A stretch of 64,000 nt of DNA. It comes from Saprospiraceae bacterium. GTDB lineage: Bacteria; Bacteroidota; Bacteroidia; Chitinophagales; Saprospiraceae. Both the position numbers and the translations under genes were made by a program. Within the stretch, counting starts at the first letter, position 1, and every line of letters begins with the position of its first letter. The notes below the pieces were generated by a model, which had not been told where the DNA came from, made no database searches, and saw only the letters and a program-made list of their open reading frames with translations. Location of the stretch: NCBI GenBank assembly GCA_016717655.1, contig JADKFC010000030.1, positions 1 through 64,000 on the forward strand. The letters are read 5' to 3'. This document shows, piece by piece, positions 1-9,900 of the stretch.

Positions 1-1
1 C

Positions 2-1027
2 GACCAACATGATTGGTCGGCAGAATTGGCTATTATAAAAAAAAAAAGATTCCTGTAATTTATGTAGCCGGTACTCAGGTTAATCAAAGCCGTTTGAATG
101 GAGTGCAGGATGTACTAAAAATTAAAGGTAATTCAAGGTCCAATGAAGACACCGAAGTAGCTCTGGCCAATGGCTTTGATTTGTTTACACTAAGTGAAGA
201 TTTGAAAGCCAAGGTGGTTAAATTTCCTCCTTTGGTCAATTTATTCGGCACCTATGAAGGATCAGCAACCAGCCAGGTCCTGTTTCATCAAAAAATTAAA
301 AAGATTCCTACCCGATACCCACTTTTGGCCTTCCATGAAAACAACGGTGTAAAAACGGGCGTTCTCTGCGGTGAGGGAGTTTGGAAATGGAAAATGCAAG
401 AGTTTGCAAGTTATCAAAGCAACGAAGCTTGCCAGGAATTGGTCAACAAAATGGTTCAGTTGGTGGCCGCAAAAGATGACAAGCGCAAATTCAAAGTAAA
501 TCTGCCCAAACAGATCTTTAAGGACAATGAAAATATTGTATTCGATGCACAGTTATTCAATGATTCCTATGAAATGTTTAATGAACCTGAGGTCTTTATG
601 TCATTAAGGGATGAAAACAGAAAGGGAGTACAAATATAACTTTAGTAAAACTGGCAATTATTACCTCCTAGACATAGGCCAATTGCCATCTGGCAATTTT
701 ACTTTTCAGGCCAATACCACAACAAAGGGTCAGCCACAGGTATTTAATGGCAAGTTTTCAGTTGAAGCTCTTCAATTAGAAGCCTATGATTTGACCGCGA
801 GGCATGATGTTTTGGCCGCCTTGTCGAAGAAGTTTAACGGATCCCTTTATCCAAAAGAACAAATTGAAAAGTTGGCAGACGACATACTCAGGAATCCTGA
901 TTTGAAACCTACCATTTTTCAAACCAGCCACTCCAAAACTTTAATACACTTTAAGTGGTTGTTTTTTTTAATAATAGCCCTGTTATCTTCTGAATGGTTT
1001 ATGAGAAGGTATTATGGAAGCTATTGA
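2..1027 (+). CDS. C-terminal part of a large membrane-anchored protein (BatA/VWA-like family), broken
   Basis: The gene enters from the left edge, so its start is missing. It reads in one frame from base 2 to the run of 11 A at 37-47, shifts to a second frame until about 620, then returns to the first frame and stops at 1027. The repaired product shows the block AFHENNGVKTGVLCGEGVW in its middle, a beta-rich tail with YKYNFSKTGNYYLLD, and one C-terminal membrane helix (WLFFLIIALLSSEWFMRRY). From memory, this block and tail match a conserved Bacteroidota protein of about 700 residues whose N-terminus carries a BatA-like double membrane segment. That part lies outside the window, so the family name is an inference. 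No function is known to me. The two shifts look like base-calling errors. Confidence 0.55.
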
Positions 1028-1031
1028 CATA

Positions 1032-2899
1032 TTATTTTGCCCTTTTCAAAAGGGATTCTCTGCTTAGTGATAAGGTTCGTCCCAGCTGCTTTTTATTTTT
1101 AAAAACGGCAGCTCTCAAGATAATTCTCCCTCAGGAAGTACTATGGTCCCGGATGTGGCAATTGCAGAGCTGGAGTGAGGAAAAGTATTATCTAAAGTAA
1201 AATGAACCTCCCCTTCCGGATATTCTGTTTTAATACTAATCAGATGCATGCCTTCCTTTTTGGAAACTTCGACAATGGGATCATAAAGTGATTTGCATAT
1301 GGGTATATCTTCGGCTTCAAATAGGCCGATATGAGCATCAAGTCTAGATGTAAAATCAACCCAGTTTTTATCTTCTTGTTTTGTCCAAAATACCTCTGAA
1401 AGGGCCATGGCGCGAGGGTAAGCCATATAAAATGCATGAGTTAATGTAGGTATGTGTTCAGTCCATAAATTTCCCTGACCTCCTAAAACAAACTGGTTGT
1501 TTACCCCAGCAGGAACCACTTCAAATTCATAACTTTTCTTCAATGTTAGGTTGGCATAAATTGGAAATTCAAGGCCATGGTCTCCCTGGGTATAATCAAG
1601 ATAGGCATGGGTTGTTGGAGACATTACAACCTTATGACCTTTTGAAGCAGCTTCAATACCCCCCTTGGTTCCTCTCCAACTCATAACAGCGGCCCCTTCA
1701 GCCAATCCACCATACAATATTTCGTCCCATCCAATCATGTTCTTTCCTTTGGATTGAATAATCGAATTGATTCTTTTCATAAAATAGGATTGCAGTTCTT
1801 CTTCATTTTTTAAGCCATTTTTTTGCATAAATTGTTGGCATTCCTGATTTTCTTTCCAAAAACCATGGTAACATTCATCCCCTCCTGCATGGATGTATTT
1901 TCCTGGAAAAAGGAGGGCTACTTCACCAAAAATGGTATCTAAAACCTGATAGACCCTTTCATCTGAGGGGTTTACCATGTTTTCTACCAGCATTTTAAAA
2001 GAGCCATCACCGTACCACTCTGCAAACTTGAAACCGCAGCTTACCATCTTTGCTTCCTTTTTAGTTGATAGCTCAGGGATGGCCGTTAGTAAGGCCATAG
2101 AATGCCCCGGTACATCAATTTCAGGTACCACTGTAATGTGCCTTTCAGCAGCATACCTTACCACCTCCCTTATTTGGTCCTGGGTGTAAAATCCTCCATA
2201 CGTAGTTGATTCATCCGGGCGTGGTGCTGGACGAGTACCAAATTTGCCTGTTCTCTCTACTCTCCATGCTCCTTTTGCTGTGAGTTGGGGATATGCATTT
2301 ATTTCAATACGCCAACCCTCATCATCGGTTAGGTGCCAATGGAAAACACTCAGCTTGTAAAGAGCCATCCTATCAATAAATTTTTTGACATCATCCACAT
2401 TGTAAAAATGTCGACTCACATCCAACATCAAACCTCTCCATTCAAAAGCGGGTTCATCTTTGATATTACAATAGGGCATTTTGAGAACTGCTTTGGGGTT
2501 TACAGGTATCATTTGTAAGGCTGTAGCAATTCCTCTGAATATTCCTACCGGCTTGTTTGCCGAAATACTAATTCCATCTTCATTGACCTGGATTTCATAG
2601 GCTTCATCTTTCTTTTCAAGTGCATTCCTTTTCAAAGAAATGACAAACTCTTTGTGCTTCCTGGGTTTATAAACTGCATTTTTATCAACCACATAAGCTC
2701 TGCTTTCCAGGGCTTGTGTCAAGTATTGGGCTTCTGATTTAAATTGGTCTTCAAAAAGATGGATGCGAACATTTTTGGATGCTTTCAATTCGCCAGCTCC
2801 GTAGGTCAATTGGGTGGGTTTGGGAATAATGGCATACTGACTTACAACACCCAATACGCATAGCAGTTGGAGTGCCACCATTAAAATAAATCTATTCAT
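1032..2899 (-). CDS. beta-N-acetylhexosaminidase, glycoside hydrolase family 20
   Basis: Predicted to remove terminal beta-linked N-acetylglucosamine or N-acetylgalactosamine from glycans outside the inner membrane. The start MNRFILMVALQ at 2899 gives a clean signal peptide and overlaps the uvrC stop by 8 bases; an in-frame start 30 bases upstream would spoil the signal. The N-terminal GH20b-like domain is followed by the catalytic barrel, with FHWHLTDDEGWR and the acid/assist pair in HAGGDE (D341-E342). The C-terminal chitobiase-type sandwich domain is cut by a one-base loss near 1120. In the shifted frame it continues as LRAAVFKNKKQLGRTLSLS and stops at 1032. It is the last gene of the ridA-queE-mgsA-uvrC run, with no obvious functional link to the others. 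Confidence 0.9.
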
Positions 2900-4721
2900 C
2901 GTTATCCTGATTAATTGAATAATTGTCATCTAATTGTTGTGTGAAATGTTGAAAAATCATCGCAGCATTCTTTTTGCCGGCAACGGCTTCTATTTCTTCC
3001 CGATTTGCCTCTCTAATCTTTTTTACTGATCCAAAACTGGTAATCAACTTCTGAGCAGTTTTATCCCCAATTCCATTAATTGAGGTAAGCTCGCTGCTAA
3101 GGAAATTTTTAGATCTGAGATCTCTGTGAAAGCCAAGGGCAAAACGATGGGCTTCGTTTCTGCAGTGCTGAATGAGCTTTAATGATTCAGACTTCTTGTT
3201 GATATATAGAGGAATGGGATCCTCTGGAAAAAAAATCTCTTCCAATCTTTTTGCAATACCCACTACTACCAGCTGATCCAATATACCCAACTCATTGAGA
3301 CTCTTCACTGCTGCACTCAGTTGCCCCTTTCCTCCATCAATGATCACCAAATTGGGCAGGGCTTGTTTTTCTTCCAACATTCTGGCATATCTTCTGTACA
3401 CCACTTCTTCCATAGAAGCAAAATCATTGGGACCTTCAACGGTTTTGATTTTAAAATGTCGATAGTCCTTTTTAAAAGGCTTGGCATTTCGGAATACCAC
3501 ACAACTTGCCACCGGATTTGTACCCTGGATATTAGAGTTATCAAAACATTCGATGTGCAAAGGCAAATCCTGCATTCTCAAATCGTTTTTTAGCGTAGTA
3601 AGAATCCTCTCAGCCGGAGATTGTTTGTTTTTTCTTTCGGATTCGCTCTTTCTTTTTTGAGTAATGTAGTAATCCAGATTGCGTTGAGAAAGTTCAATCA
3701 ACTTTCTTTTGTCCCCGATTTTTGGTAGGGTTACCAAGATTTCATGTTCTAAAACGACTGGGTAGGTGGTTGCCACTTCCGGGGCAATTGACTGATACCT
3801 TTCCCGAATAACCGGTATGACAAAATTGAGTACATCAATATCTTCTTCTTCCAACTTTTTTTCAATCTCAACCGTATCTGTGTTGATCAGCGCTCCATCA
3901 ACAATTTTTAGGTAATTGACAAAAGCCATCTTTTCGTCGGACCTGATGGTAAAGACATCCAAATCTTTTATCGAAGAACTCACAACGGTAGATTTTGCCT
4001 GATAATCTTCCAATAATGTCAATCTCTCCTTGTATTGCTGCGCCAGTTCAAAATTCAACTCTGTAGCCGCATCTGCCATTTGATTGAGCATATACTCTCT
4101 CACCCTTGCAAAATTGCCCTTCAGGATATATTTGATTTGATCAATCTTATCGTTATAACTGTTCTCGGTTTCCAGAGCTTCACAAGGCCCCATACAATTT
4201 TTGATATGGTATTCCAGACAAAGTTTGAATTTGCCTTGCTGAATATTATTTTCTGTTAAACTAAAGGCACAGGTTCGAAGAGGGAATAACTTTTTTACAA
4301 CGTCAAAAATCAGTTTCACCCTTCCTTTAGAAGTGTAGGGGCCAAAATAGGATGATCCGTCTTTGATTACTTTCCGAGTGAAAAAAACCCTTGGAAAACG
4401 TTCGTTTTTGATTACTATATAAGAATACGATTTGCCATCCTTGAGACTGACATTGTACCTGGGTTGAAACTTTTTAATAAAAGTATTCTCCATGAGCAAG
4501 GCATCATGTTCTGTCTCTACAATGGTAAATTCTATTCTGTTGGCATTTTTGGTAAGTACCCTGGTTTTGAAAGCGATTTGTTTTTTATCACCAAAATAAT
4601 TAGACAACCGGTTTCTTAAATCCTTAGCTTTTCCTACATATAAAATAGTATCCTCTTCATCTAAAAATCTATATACCCCGGAAGATGGGGTATGGTATCT
4701 ACCATATTTTGAAATCCTCAA
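2892..4721 (-). CDS. uvrC: excinuclease ABC subunit C
   Basis: UvrC makes both incisions during nucleotide excision repair, acting with UvrA and UvrB. The 609 residues match the usual family length. The N-terminal GIY-YIG nuclease domain shows GVYRF and LYVGKAKDLRNRL. A UVR helix that contacts UvrB lies near residues 205-240. The RNase H-like nuclease domain begins at HIECFDNSNIQGTNPVAS, which carries the first catalytic aspartate. A helix-hairpin-helix pair (INGIGDKTAQKLITSFGS) ends the protein. The apparent start is a TTG overlapping the mgsA stop by 4 bases, which suggests translational coupling. A second protein with a UvrC-like GIY-YIG domain lies at 57264-58658. Confidence 0.96.
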   Translation of the reverse strand: MRISKYGRYHTPSSGVYRFLDEEDTILYVGKAKDLRNRLSNYFGDKKQIAFKTRVLTKNANRIEFTIVETEHDALLMENTFIKKFQPRYNVSLKDGKSYSYIVIKNERFPRVFFTRKVIKDGSSYFGPYTSKGRVKLIFDVVKKLFPLRTCAFSLTENNIQQGKFKLCLEYHIKNCMGPCEALETENSYNDKIDQIKYILKGNFARVREYMLNQMADAATELNFELAQQYKERLTLLEDYQAKSTVVSSSIKDLDVFTIRSDEKMAFVNYLKIVDGALINTDTVEIEKKLEEEDIDVLNFVIPVIRERYQSIAPEVATTYPVVLEHEILVTLPKIGDKRKLIELSQRNLDYYITQKRKSESERKNKQSPAERILTTLKNDLRMQDLPLHIECFDNSNIQGTNPVASCVVFRNAKPFKKDYRHFKIKTVEGPNDFASMEEVVYRRYARMLEEKQALPNLVIIDGGKGQLSAAVKSLNELGILDQLVVVGIAKRLEEIFFPEDPIPLYINKKSESLKLIQHCRNEAHRFALGFHRDLRSKNFLSSELTSINGIGDKTAQKLITSFGSVKKIREANREEIEAVAGKKNAAMIFQHFTQQLDDNYSINQDNDE

Positions 4722-5119
4722 GCGTCATGCTCGTCTTCCTGGTATTGTATGCCGTCTATGATAAGTTGCGCCGTTAGGGGGTTCGTAGCAAGGGCTACAT
4801 TATGGACATCACACACTCTTAGCAACATTTGCACATCGGGTTCATGAGGGTGACTGTCTAGTGGGTCTCTGAAAAAGAAAACGGCATCCACTTCCCCGGT
4901 AGCCACAAGCGCTGCTATTTGGGCGTCTCCTCCTTTGGGACCACTTAGTAATTTGGTAACCTCAAAGCCTTCTTTTGCAATGTGTCCGCCAGTAGTACCT
5001 GTGGCGTATAGTTTCAAACCCTCCAGTTTAATTTTATTGCGCAAAACAAAAGAAACCATTTCAGGCTTTTTACCATCATGAGCAATCAGGGCTATTGTTT
5101 TTACAGGTGCATTCATCAT
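4718..5119 (-). CDS. mgsA: methylglyoxal synthase
   Basis: Converts dihydroxyacetone phosphate to methylglyoxal and phosphate, a cytoplasmic bypass of lower glycolysis that relieves sugar-phosphate stress. The protein is 133 residues, close to the usual 130-150. Conserved blocks are LIAHDGKKPEM, LLSGPKGGDAQI and FRDPLDSHPHEPDV, which hold the aspartate and histidine residues that match the catalytic set of the E. coli enzyme. It overlaps the queE stop by one base and the uvrC start by four, so it sits in a coupled operon. The substrate is also the product of tpiA at 31239-32001, but the two genes are not adjacent. Confidence 0.95.
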   Translation of the reverse strand: MMNAPVKTIALIAHDGKKPEMVSFVLRNKIKLEGLKLYATGTTGGHIAKEGFEVTKLLSGPKGGDAQIAALVATGEVDAVFFFRDPLDSHPHEPDVQMLLRVCDVHNVALATNPLTAQLIIDGIQYQEDEHDA

Positions 5120-5742
5120 TAGTTGATACCTATTATTTTATGGGTTTGCAAACTGAGTTTCCATTGCGGGTGGGTCAAACAATGACTTACACACTTGCTA
5201 ATATTTTCATTTTGATGATCATCATCCAAAGGCTGAAGATAAAAATGATCAAAGTCAAGTTTTTCAAAATCAGCTGGTATATTTTCAAGTTGAGGAAAAA
5301 CCAATTTCAACTCATTCCCTTTGGTAATTACTATTTTTTCAGCAGCTTTTGGACTTACACAAATCCAATCAATATGATTGGGTAATGGAAGGGTTCCGTT
5401 GGTTTCAATGGCAATCTCAACTCCCCTCTCATGCAGTTTATCAATTAAAATCTGATCCAGCTGGAGCGCTGGTTCTCCGCCTGTAAAAACTACAAAACAA
5501 GCATTATCCAAAGGAAATTGTTGGCATATGGTTTCGACTAATGGATCCAAATGGTAACTTCCGCCTAAATGACCATCGGTTCCTCTGAAATCCGTATCAC
5601 AAAATTTACAGATGGCAGACACTCTGTCTTCTTCTCTACCCGACCACAGATTACAGCCTGAAAACCGGCAAAAAACAGCTCCTCTCCCGGAATGAAATCC
5701 TTCACCCTGTAAGGTGTAATATATTTCTTTTACTTTGTACAA
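5119..5742 (-). CDS. queE: 7-carboxy-7-deazaguanine synthase
   Basis: A radical SAM enzyme that contracts 6-carboxytetrahydropterin to 7-carboxy-7-deazaguanine in the route to queuosine in tRNA. The N-terminus YYTLQGEGFHSGRGAVFCR is typical of the family. The iron-sulfur cysteines are arranged as C-x14-C-x2-C (CNLWSGREEDRV, then ICKFC), the spacing seen in E. coli-type QueE rather than the plain radical SAM C-x3-C-x2-C. The SAM-contact block VFTGGEPALQ follows. Length is 207 residues. The stop overlaps the mgsA start by one base, and ridA ends 10 bases upstream. Other queuosine genes are not in the window. Confidence 0.93.
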   Translation of the reverse strand: MYKVKEIYYTLQGEGFHSGRGAVFCRFSGCNLWSGREEDRVSAICKFCDTDFRGTDGHLGGSYHLDPLVETICQQFPLDNACFVVFTGGEPALQLDQILIDKLHERGVEIAIETNGTLPLPNHIDWICVSPKAAEKIVITKGNELKLVFPQLENIPADFEKLDFDHFYLQPLDDDHQNENISKCVSHCLTHPQWKLSLQTHKIIGIN

Positions 5743-5752
5743 TTGAAAACGC

Positions 5753-6145
5753 TTATTTGTTGGAGTAAATTTTGGCTGTCACCTCAATTTCCACAATTAA
5801 TTCTGGGTTTATAAGGGCCGAAATCCCGATCATACTCATCGCAGGCCTTGCATTGCCGATGGCTGCTGAATGGGCTTCAGCTACCTTTTGCCAGTTTGCC
5901 GGGAGATCTACAACAAAAATTCTAATGCGGGTAATATCTGTGAGGCTCGCACCCATTTGATGAAGGGTTTCATTGATAATTTCGTAAATTCTGACAGTTT
6001 GGTGGAAAGCATCAAAAGGAGCATGAACCTCTCCTTTTTTCACAGATGTGGTACCAGACACCTCAATGGTTTCACCAGATTTAACCGCTCTGGCATATCC
6101 TATAGATTCTTCCCAAGGTGCGCCAGAAAAGTAGTGTTGTATCAT
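5753..6145 (-). CDS. RidA family reactive imine/enamine deaminase-like protein
   Basis: A 130-residue member of the YjgF/YER057c/UK114 family. RidA proteins hydrolyse reactive enamine and imine intermediates released by pyridoxal-phosphate enzymes. The family features seen are the N-terminal APWEESIGYARAVKSG, the central ITRIRIFVVDL, and ARPAMSMIGI, whose arginine matches the substrate-binding residue of RidA. The tail EVTAKIYS is also typical. The exact subgroup and substrate cannot be told from sequence alone. It is the first gene of the minus-strand run ridA-queE-mgsA-uvrC-hexosaminidase, and a TATCTTTG element lies just upstream. Confidence 0.88.
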   Translation of the reverse strand: MIQHYFSGAPWEESIGYARAVKSGETIEVSGTTSVKKGEVHAPFDAFHQTVRIYEIINETLHQMGASLTDITRIRIFVVDLPANWQKVAEAHSAAIGNARPAMSMIGISALINPELIVEIEVTAKIYSNK

Positions 6146-6169
6146 GGTCAGAATATTTAAGTAATATTA

Positions 6170-6177
6170 CAAAGATA
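6170..6177 (-). promoter_or_regulatory. -7 promoter element ahead of ridA
   Basis: TATCTTTG on the minus strand matches the Bacteroidota -7 consensus TAnnTTTG. It lies 24 bases before the ridA start, which fits a short leader. No clear TTTG -33 element is seen at the expected spacing, so the call rests on one half-site. Confidence 0.4.
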
Positions 6178-6191
6178 CACAATTTGCGCCA

Positions 6192-6767
6192 TCATCCAGC
6201 CGAACTATAGCTTGTCAATAAGCGGGAAAATTGAAGCAAATCTTGAACTCTAAGATCAACTTCACCATGGAATGTTTTGATTTTTCCACAAAAAACCCGT
6301 TTCATTCCGAGTTTTTGCCCAAATTCCATATCGGATTGGCTATCTCCGACAATAATTGACTTTTGAAATTCAATGGAATTAAAGTCATTCTTTGCCTGAA
6401 AAGCCATGCCCGGTCCAGGTTTACGGCAACTACAATCCTCACCCTCCAAATGCGGGCAAAAGTAAACAGCATCAATCCTGCCATGCGCATTTTCAACTTC
6501 AGTAAATAGATACTGGTGGATCCATGATAAATTTGCTTCTGTCATGAGTCCTTTCCCAATACCTTGCTGATTGGTAACAATGATGATGGTTGAAAACCAA
6601 TCTTTCAGAATAAACAAAGCTTCAAGAACCCCGGGTAAAAGTTCAAATTCATTTAAGGCTTTGACATAATCATTATCCAATTTGCGATTTATGACTCCGT
6701 CTCTATCCAGAAAAAGGGTCCAATCCTTATTAACCTCGGCTAAAAAATGGTCATTTTTGACGATCAT
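6192..6767 (-). CDS. HAD-IIIA phosphatase, GmhB (heptose bisphosphate 7-phosphatase) family
   Basis: A 191-residue HAD-superfamily phosphatase. The nucleophile loop is LFLDRDGVIN, the second motif VTNQQGIGKG, and the acidic motif VGDSQSDMEFG. Between them sits the zinc site CPH-x5-C-x-C in CPHLEGEDCSCRKPGPGM, which marks the GmhB group of the family. GmhB removes the 7-phosphate from D-glycero-D-manno-heptose 1,7-bisphosphate for lipopolysaccharide or S-layer heptose. Related HAD-IIIA enzymes act on histidinol phosphate, so the substrate is an inference. No other heptose genes are adjacent. It ends 14 bases before the ridA promoter element and starts about 140 bases from the divergent alpha-2-macroglobulin gene. 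Confidence 0.85.
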   Translation of the reverse strand: MIVKNDHFLAEVNKDWTLFLDRDGVINRKLDNDYVKALNEFELLPGVLEALFILKDWFSTIIIVTNQQGIGKGLMTEANLSWIHQYLFTEVENAHGRIDAVYFCPHLEGEDCSCRKPGPGMAFQAKNDFNSIEFQKSIIVGDSQSDMEFGQKLGMKRVFCGKIKTFHGEVDLRVQDLLQFSRLLTSYSSAG

Positions 6768-6907
6768 GATGTGGGTAAAATTACAAAAAAAAGTATCATC
6801 CTGCCCATATAGTTGGGAAGTTTTGAGCGTTCAATATTTTTAAACTCCTATCGTTATTCTATCAATTTCTGTATATTTACACATCATCGTTTATAAACCA
6901 ACTTCAA

Positions 6908-9900
6908 ATGAGAAAAAAATTCAGTCAACCGGTTATTTTGATTTTTGTAGCTTTCTTTTTCTTCCTTGTTTCTTGTAGTAAAAAGAAAAATAACACAGAC
7001 GATTTACCACTTGGCTGGACTGCTGTAAATATTGAAAACTATGTGTCAGAATACAGTCCACTAAGAATTTCAACCTCTGATCCTATCATGGTGAGATTTG
7101 CCAAAATACCAGATCAGCTGACTGCAACACCAGACAACGAACTCCCCGCAGAGATCGCCAACATGGATCCCTTCGTATCAGGAAAGTGGGTATGGCAGGA
7201 TGCATTAACACTGGTATTCAAGCCAGATCAGTCTTTGAGTTCGAATCAACGATATGAAGTTACATTTGATTTAAATAAGTTATTTAAAAATGTCCCTGAA
7301 AAAGAAGCTAAGCCTATTCTGGCAATTGCCACCATTGAACAACAACTTACCCTATCGCATGAAGGGCTGGAATACCTGACCGACGATAATGGCAATACCA
7401 TTATCCAGGTAAAAGGGTGGGTAAATTGCCTAGATAACGCCAAAAATGAAGAAATTGAGAAATCCATTGAAGTATTTCAAGAAGGTAACAAAGGATTAAC
7501 CCTAAGGTGGGAACACCTTACTGGAAAAGAACATACTTTTTTCATAAGTGGGGTCAAAAGATCTGAAAAAGAATCCACACTTGAAATAAAGTATGATGCC
7601 ACAGACATCGATAGTGATTTCAATGGGAGCAAACAATTAAAAGTTGTGGGTCTTAATGAATTTGTCTTTCTGGAAAGTAAAGTAAACAGAAATGGCTCTA
7701 AAACCATTGACTTAATTTTCTCTGACCCTCTTGATGAAAATCAGGAAAAAAAAGGATTGGTTACCATAATAGATTGGGAAGATGAATTTGCTATTGACAT
7801 CAATGGCAATAGACTTACCATCTATCTTGAGCAGTTTCCTGGCAATGATTTGAAAATGGAGGTTTCATCAGGACTTAAAAATAAGAGTGGGAAAAATTTA
7901 GGGCAGGTGTTATCCTCTTCATTTTCATTTTTACCTGCAAAACCTGAGGTTAAAGCATTGAGAAAAGGGGTAATAATGCCAGAAACAGAGCAAGTCTGGT
8001 TTCCATTTCAAGCCATTAATTTAAAATCAGTTGAAATTGAAATTACAAAAATATACCAATCCAATGTACTTCAATTCTTGCAATACAATGCTCTTGATCA
8101 ACATTATGATCTAAACCCAGTGGGCAAAATCATGTTCACCGGCAAAGTAGACCTCACCAAAATTTCACCTGCCAACAACGAAGAAAAATGGCAGAAGTAC
8201 ACCTTGGACTTAAGTAGGATGGTAACCGTTGATCCAGGATCTATTTATAATATAGAAATTCGTTTCAGCAAAGAGGATGTAATCAAGTTGGAATGTGAGG
8301 CACCCAATAATGAAGGAGAATATGGAGACACCTATTATGATGATGGCTACTATGATGAAAGCAATCCATGCAGGCCTTATTACTATTACGGTGATCATTT
8401 TATAAGAACTAATCTTTTTTCAACCAATATAGGATTGCTGGCAAAGGGCAGCAGGGATGAAAAATCATGGACACTTTTTGCCAACCACCTTACAACGGCA
8501 ACGGGATTAAGTGGAACAGAAATAACCCTGTTTGATTTTCAAAAACAGGAAGTGGGTAAAGGCGTTACAGATGCAAACGGATTGATCAGTATAGAATGCA
8601 ATGAAGCTCCTAGTTTTGCAATGGCAAAAAAAGATGGTAAATATGGATACTTAAGCCTTCTGGATCATTTTGCAAATTCACTTAGTGATTTTGACATCAA
8701 TGGCAAAGAATTGAAAGAAGGACTAGATGCATTTATTTACGGAGAAAGAGGAGTTTATAGACCAGGGGATACAATGTTTGTAAGTGTTATGTTATTTCAA
8801 CATAATAAAAAAGGGGGTCCGGGTTTAGATGCCCAATTGCCTATCAAAATCCAGGCAGAGGATAGTAGGGGAAAAATTCAGTTTGAAAAGAACTTGACAG
8901 AAAACATTGACCATTTGTACCATTGTAAAATACCTACTTCTGCCAGTAGCCCAACCGGTAACTGGAAATGGATGGTTTCAGCGGGGGGCGAGACCTTTTA
9001 TAAGTCGGTAAAAGTTGAAACTGTAAAACCCAACAGACTCAAAATTAGATATAAAAACTTACCCGGCACCATCAAACTGTATCAAGAACCTACCCTCTCC
9101 TTTGAATCCACCTGGCTTCATGGCGCATCAGCAGAAGGCCTGAAATCAGAGGTAGAAGTTACCTGGAATGACAGAATTGAAACATTGAAAAACTTTCCTG
9201 GTTTTAGCTTTGAGGATCCTGCCAGAGGATCCGATTATTATCCTGAAAAAATGTTTTCAGCAAGCCTGGATCAAGACGGCAGTGGTAGCTATCAGTTAAA
9301 ACAAAATCCATCATTTCTGCCAGCTTCAGGACTGAAAGTAGGAATTAAAACAAAAGTTTTTGAAAAATCAGGAAATTTCAGTGAAGATTATACTTCAGCC
9401 GATGTTCATCCCTACACATCTTATGTTGGAATCAAAATTCCTGAATCTGAGTGGGGAGGTCACTACTTAAAATCAGGTATAGCACAGAAAATTGCAATGG
9501 TTGTGGTGGATGTAGATGGAAAGCCCGTTGCCAATAGAGACATAAGCATTGGTCTTTACACGGCAGAATGGAACTGGTGGTACAACGAATCCAATTACAA
9601 CCTTTTAAAGTTTAATTCTTCAGATCATACTGGATCTATTAAAACAGCCAGGATAAAGACCAATGAAAAAGGCATGGCAGAATGGAGCGATGTTTATGAA
9701 GATTATGGCAATTACCTCATAAGAGTGTGCGATGATGTATCCGGTCATTGCACAGGAGGTCTCTTTTATACTAGCAAATGGGGAAATCCACCTAGCCATG
9801 GAGAAGCTGCTCAGATAATTAAACTAAGTTCTGACAAAGAAAGCTATAACACAGGAGAGAAAATAAAACTCAGAATTCCAAGTAATGAAAAGTCGAAAAT

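Noticed and set aside
994..1200. Plus-strand reading frame at the end of the left-edge gene
   Set aside because: It overlaps the end of the upstream gene and the repaired C-terminus of the hexosaminidase on the other strand, and has no recognisable protein features.
5210..5232. Palindrome GATGATCATC inside queE
   Set aside because: It is a short run from Asp and His codons, probably a coding coincidence.
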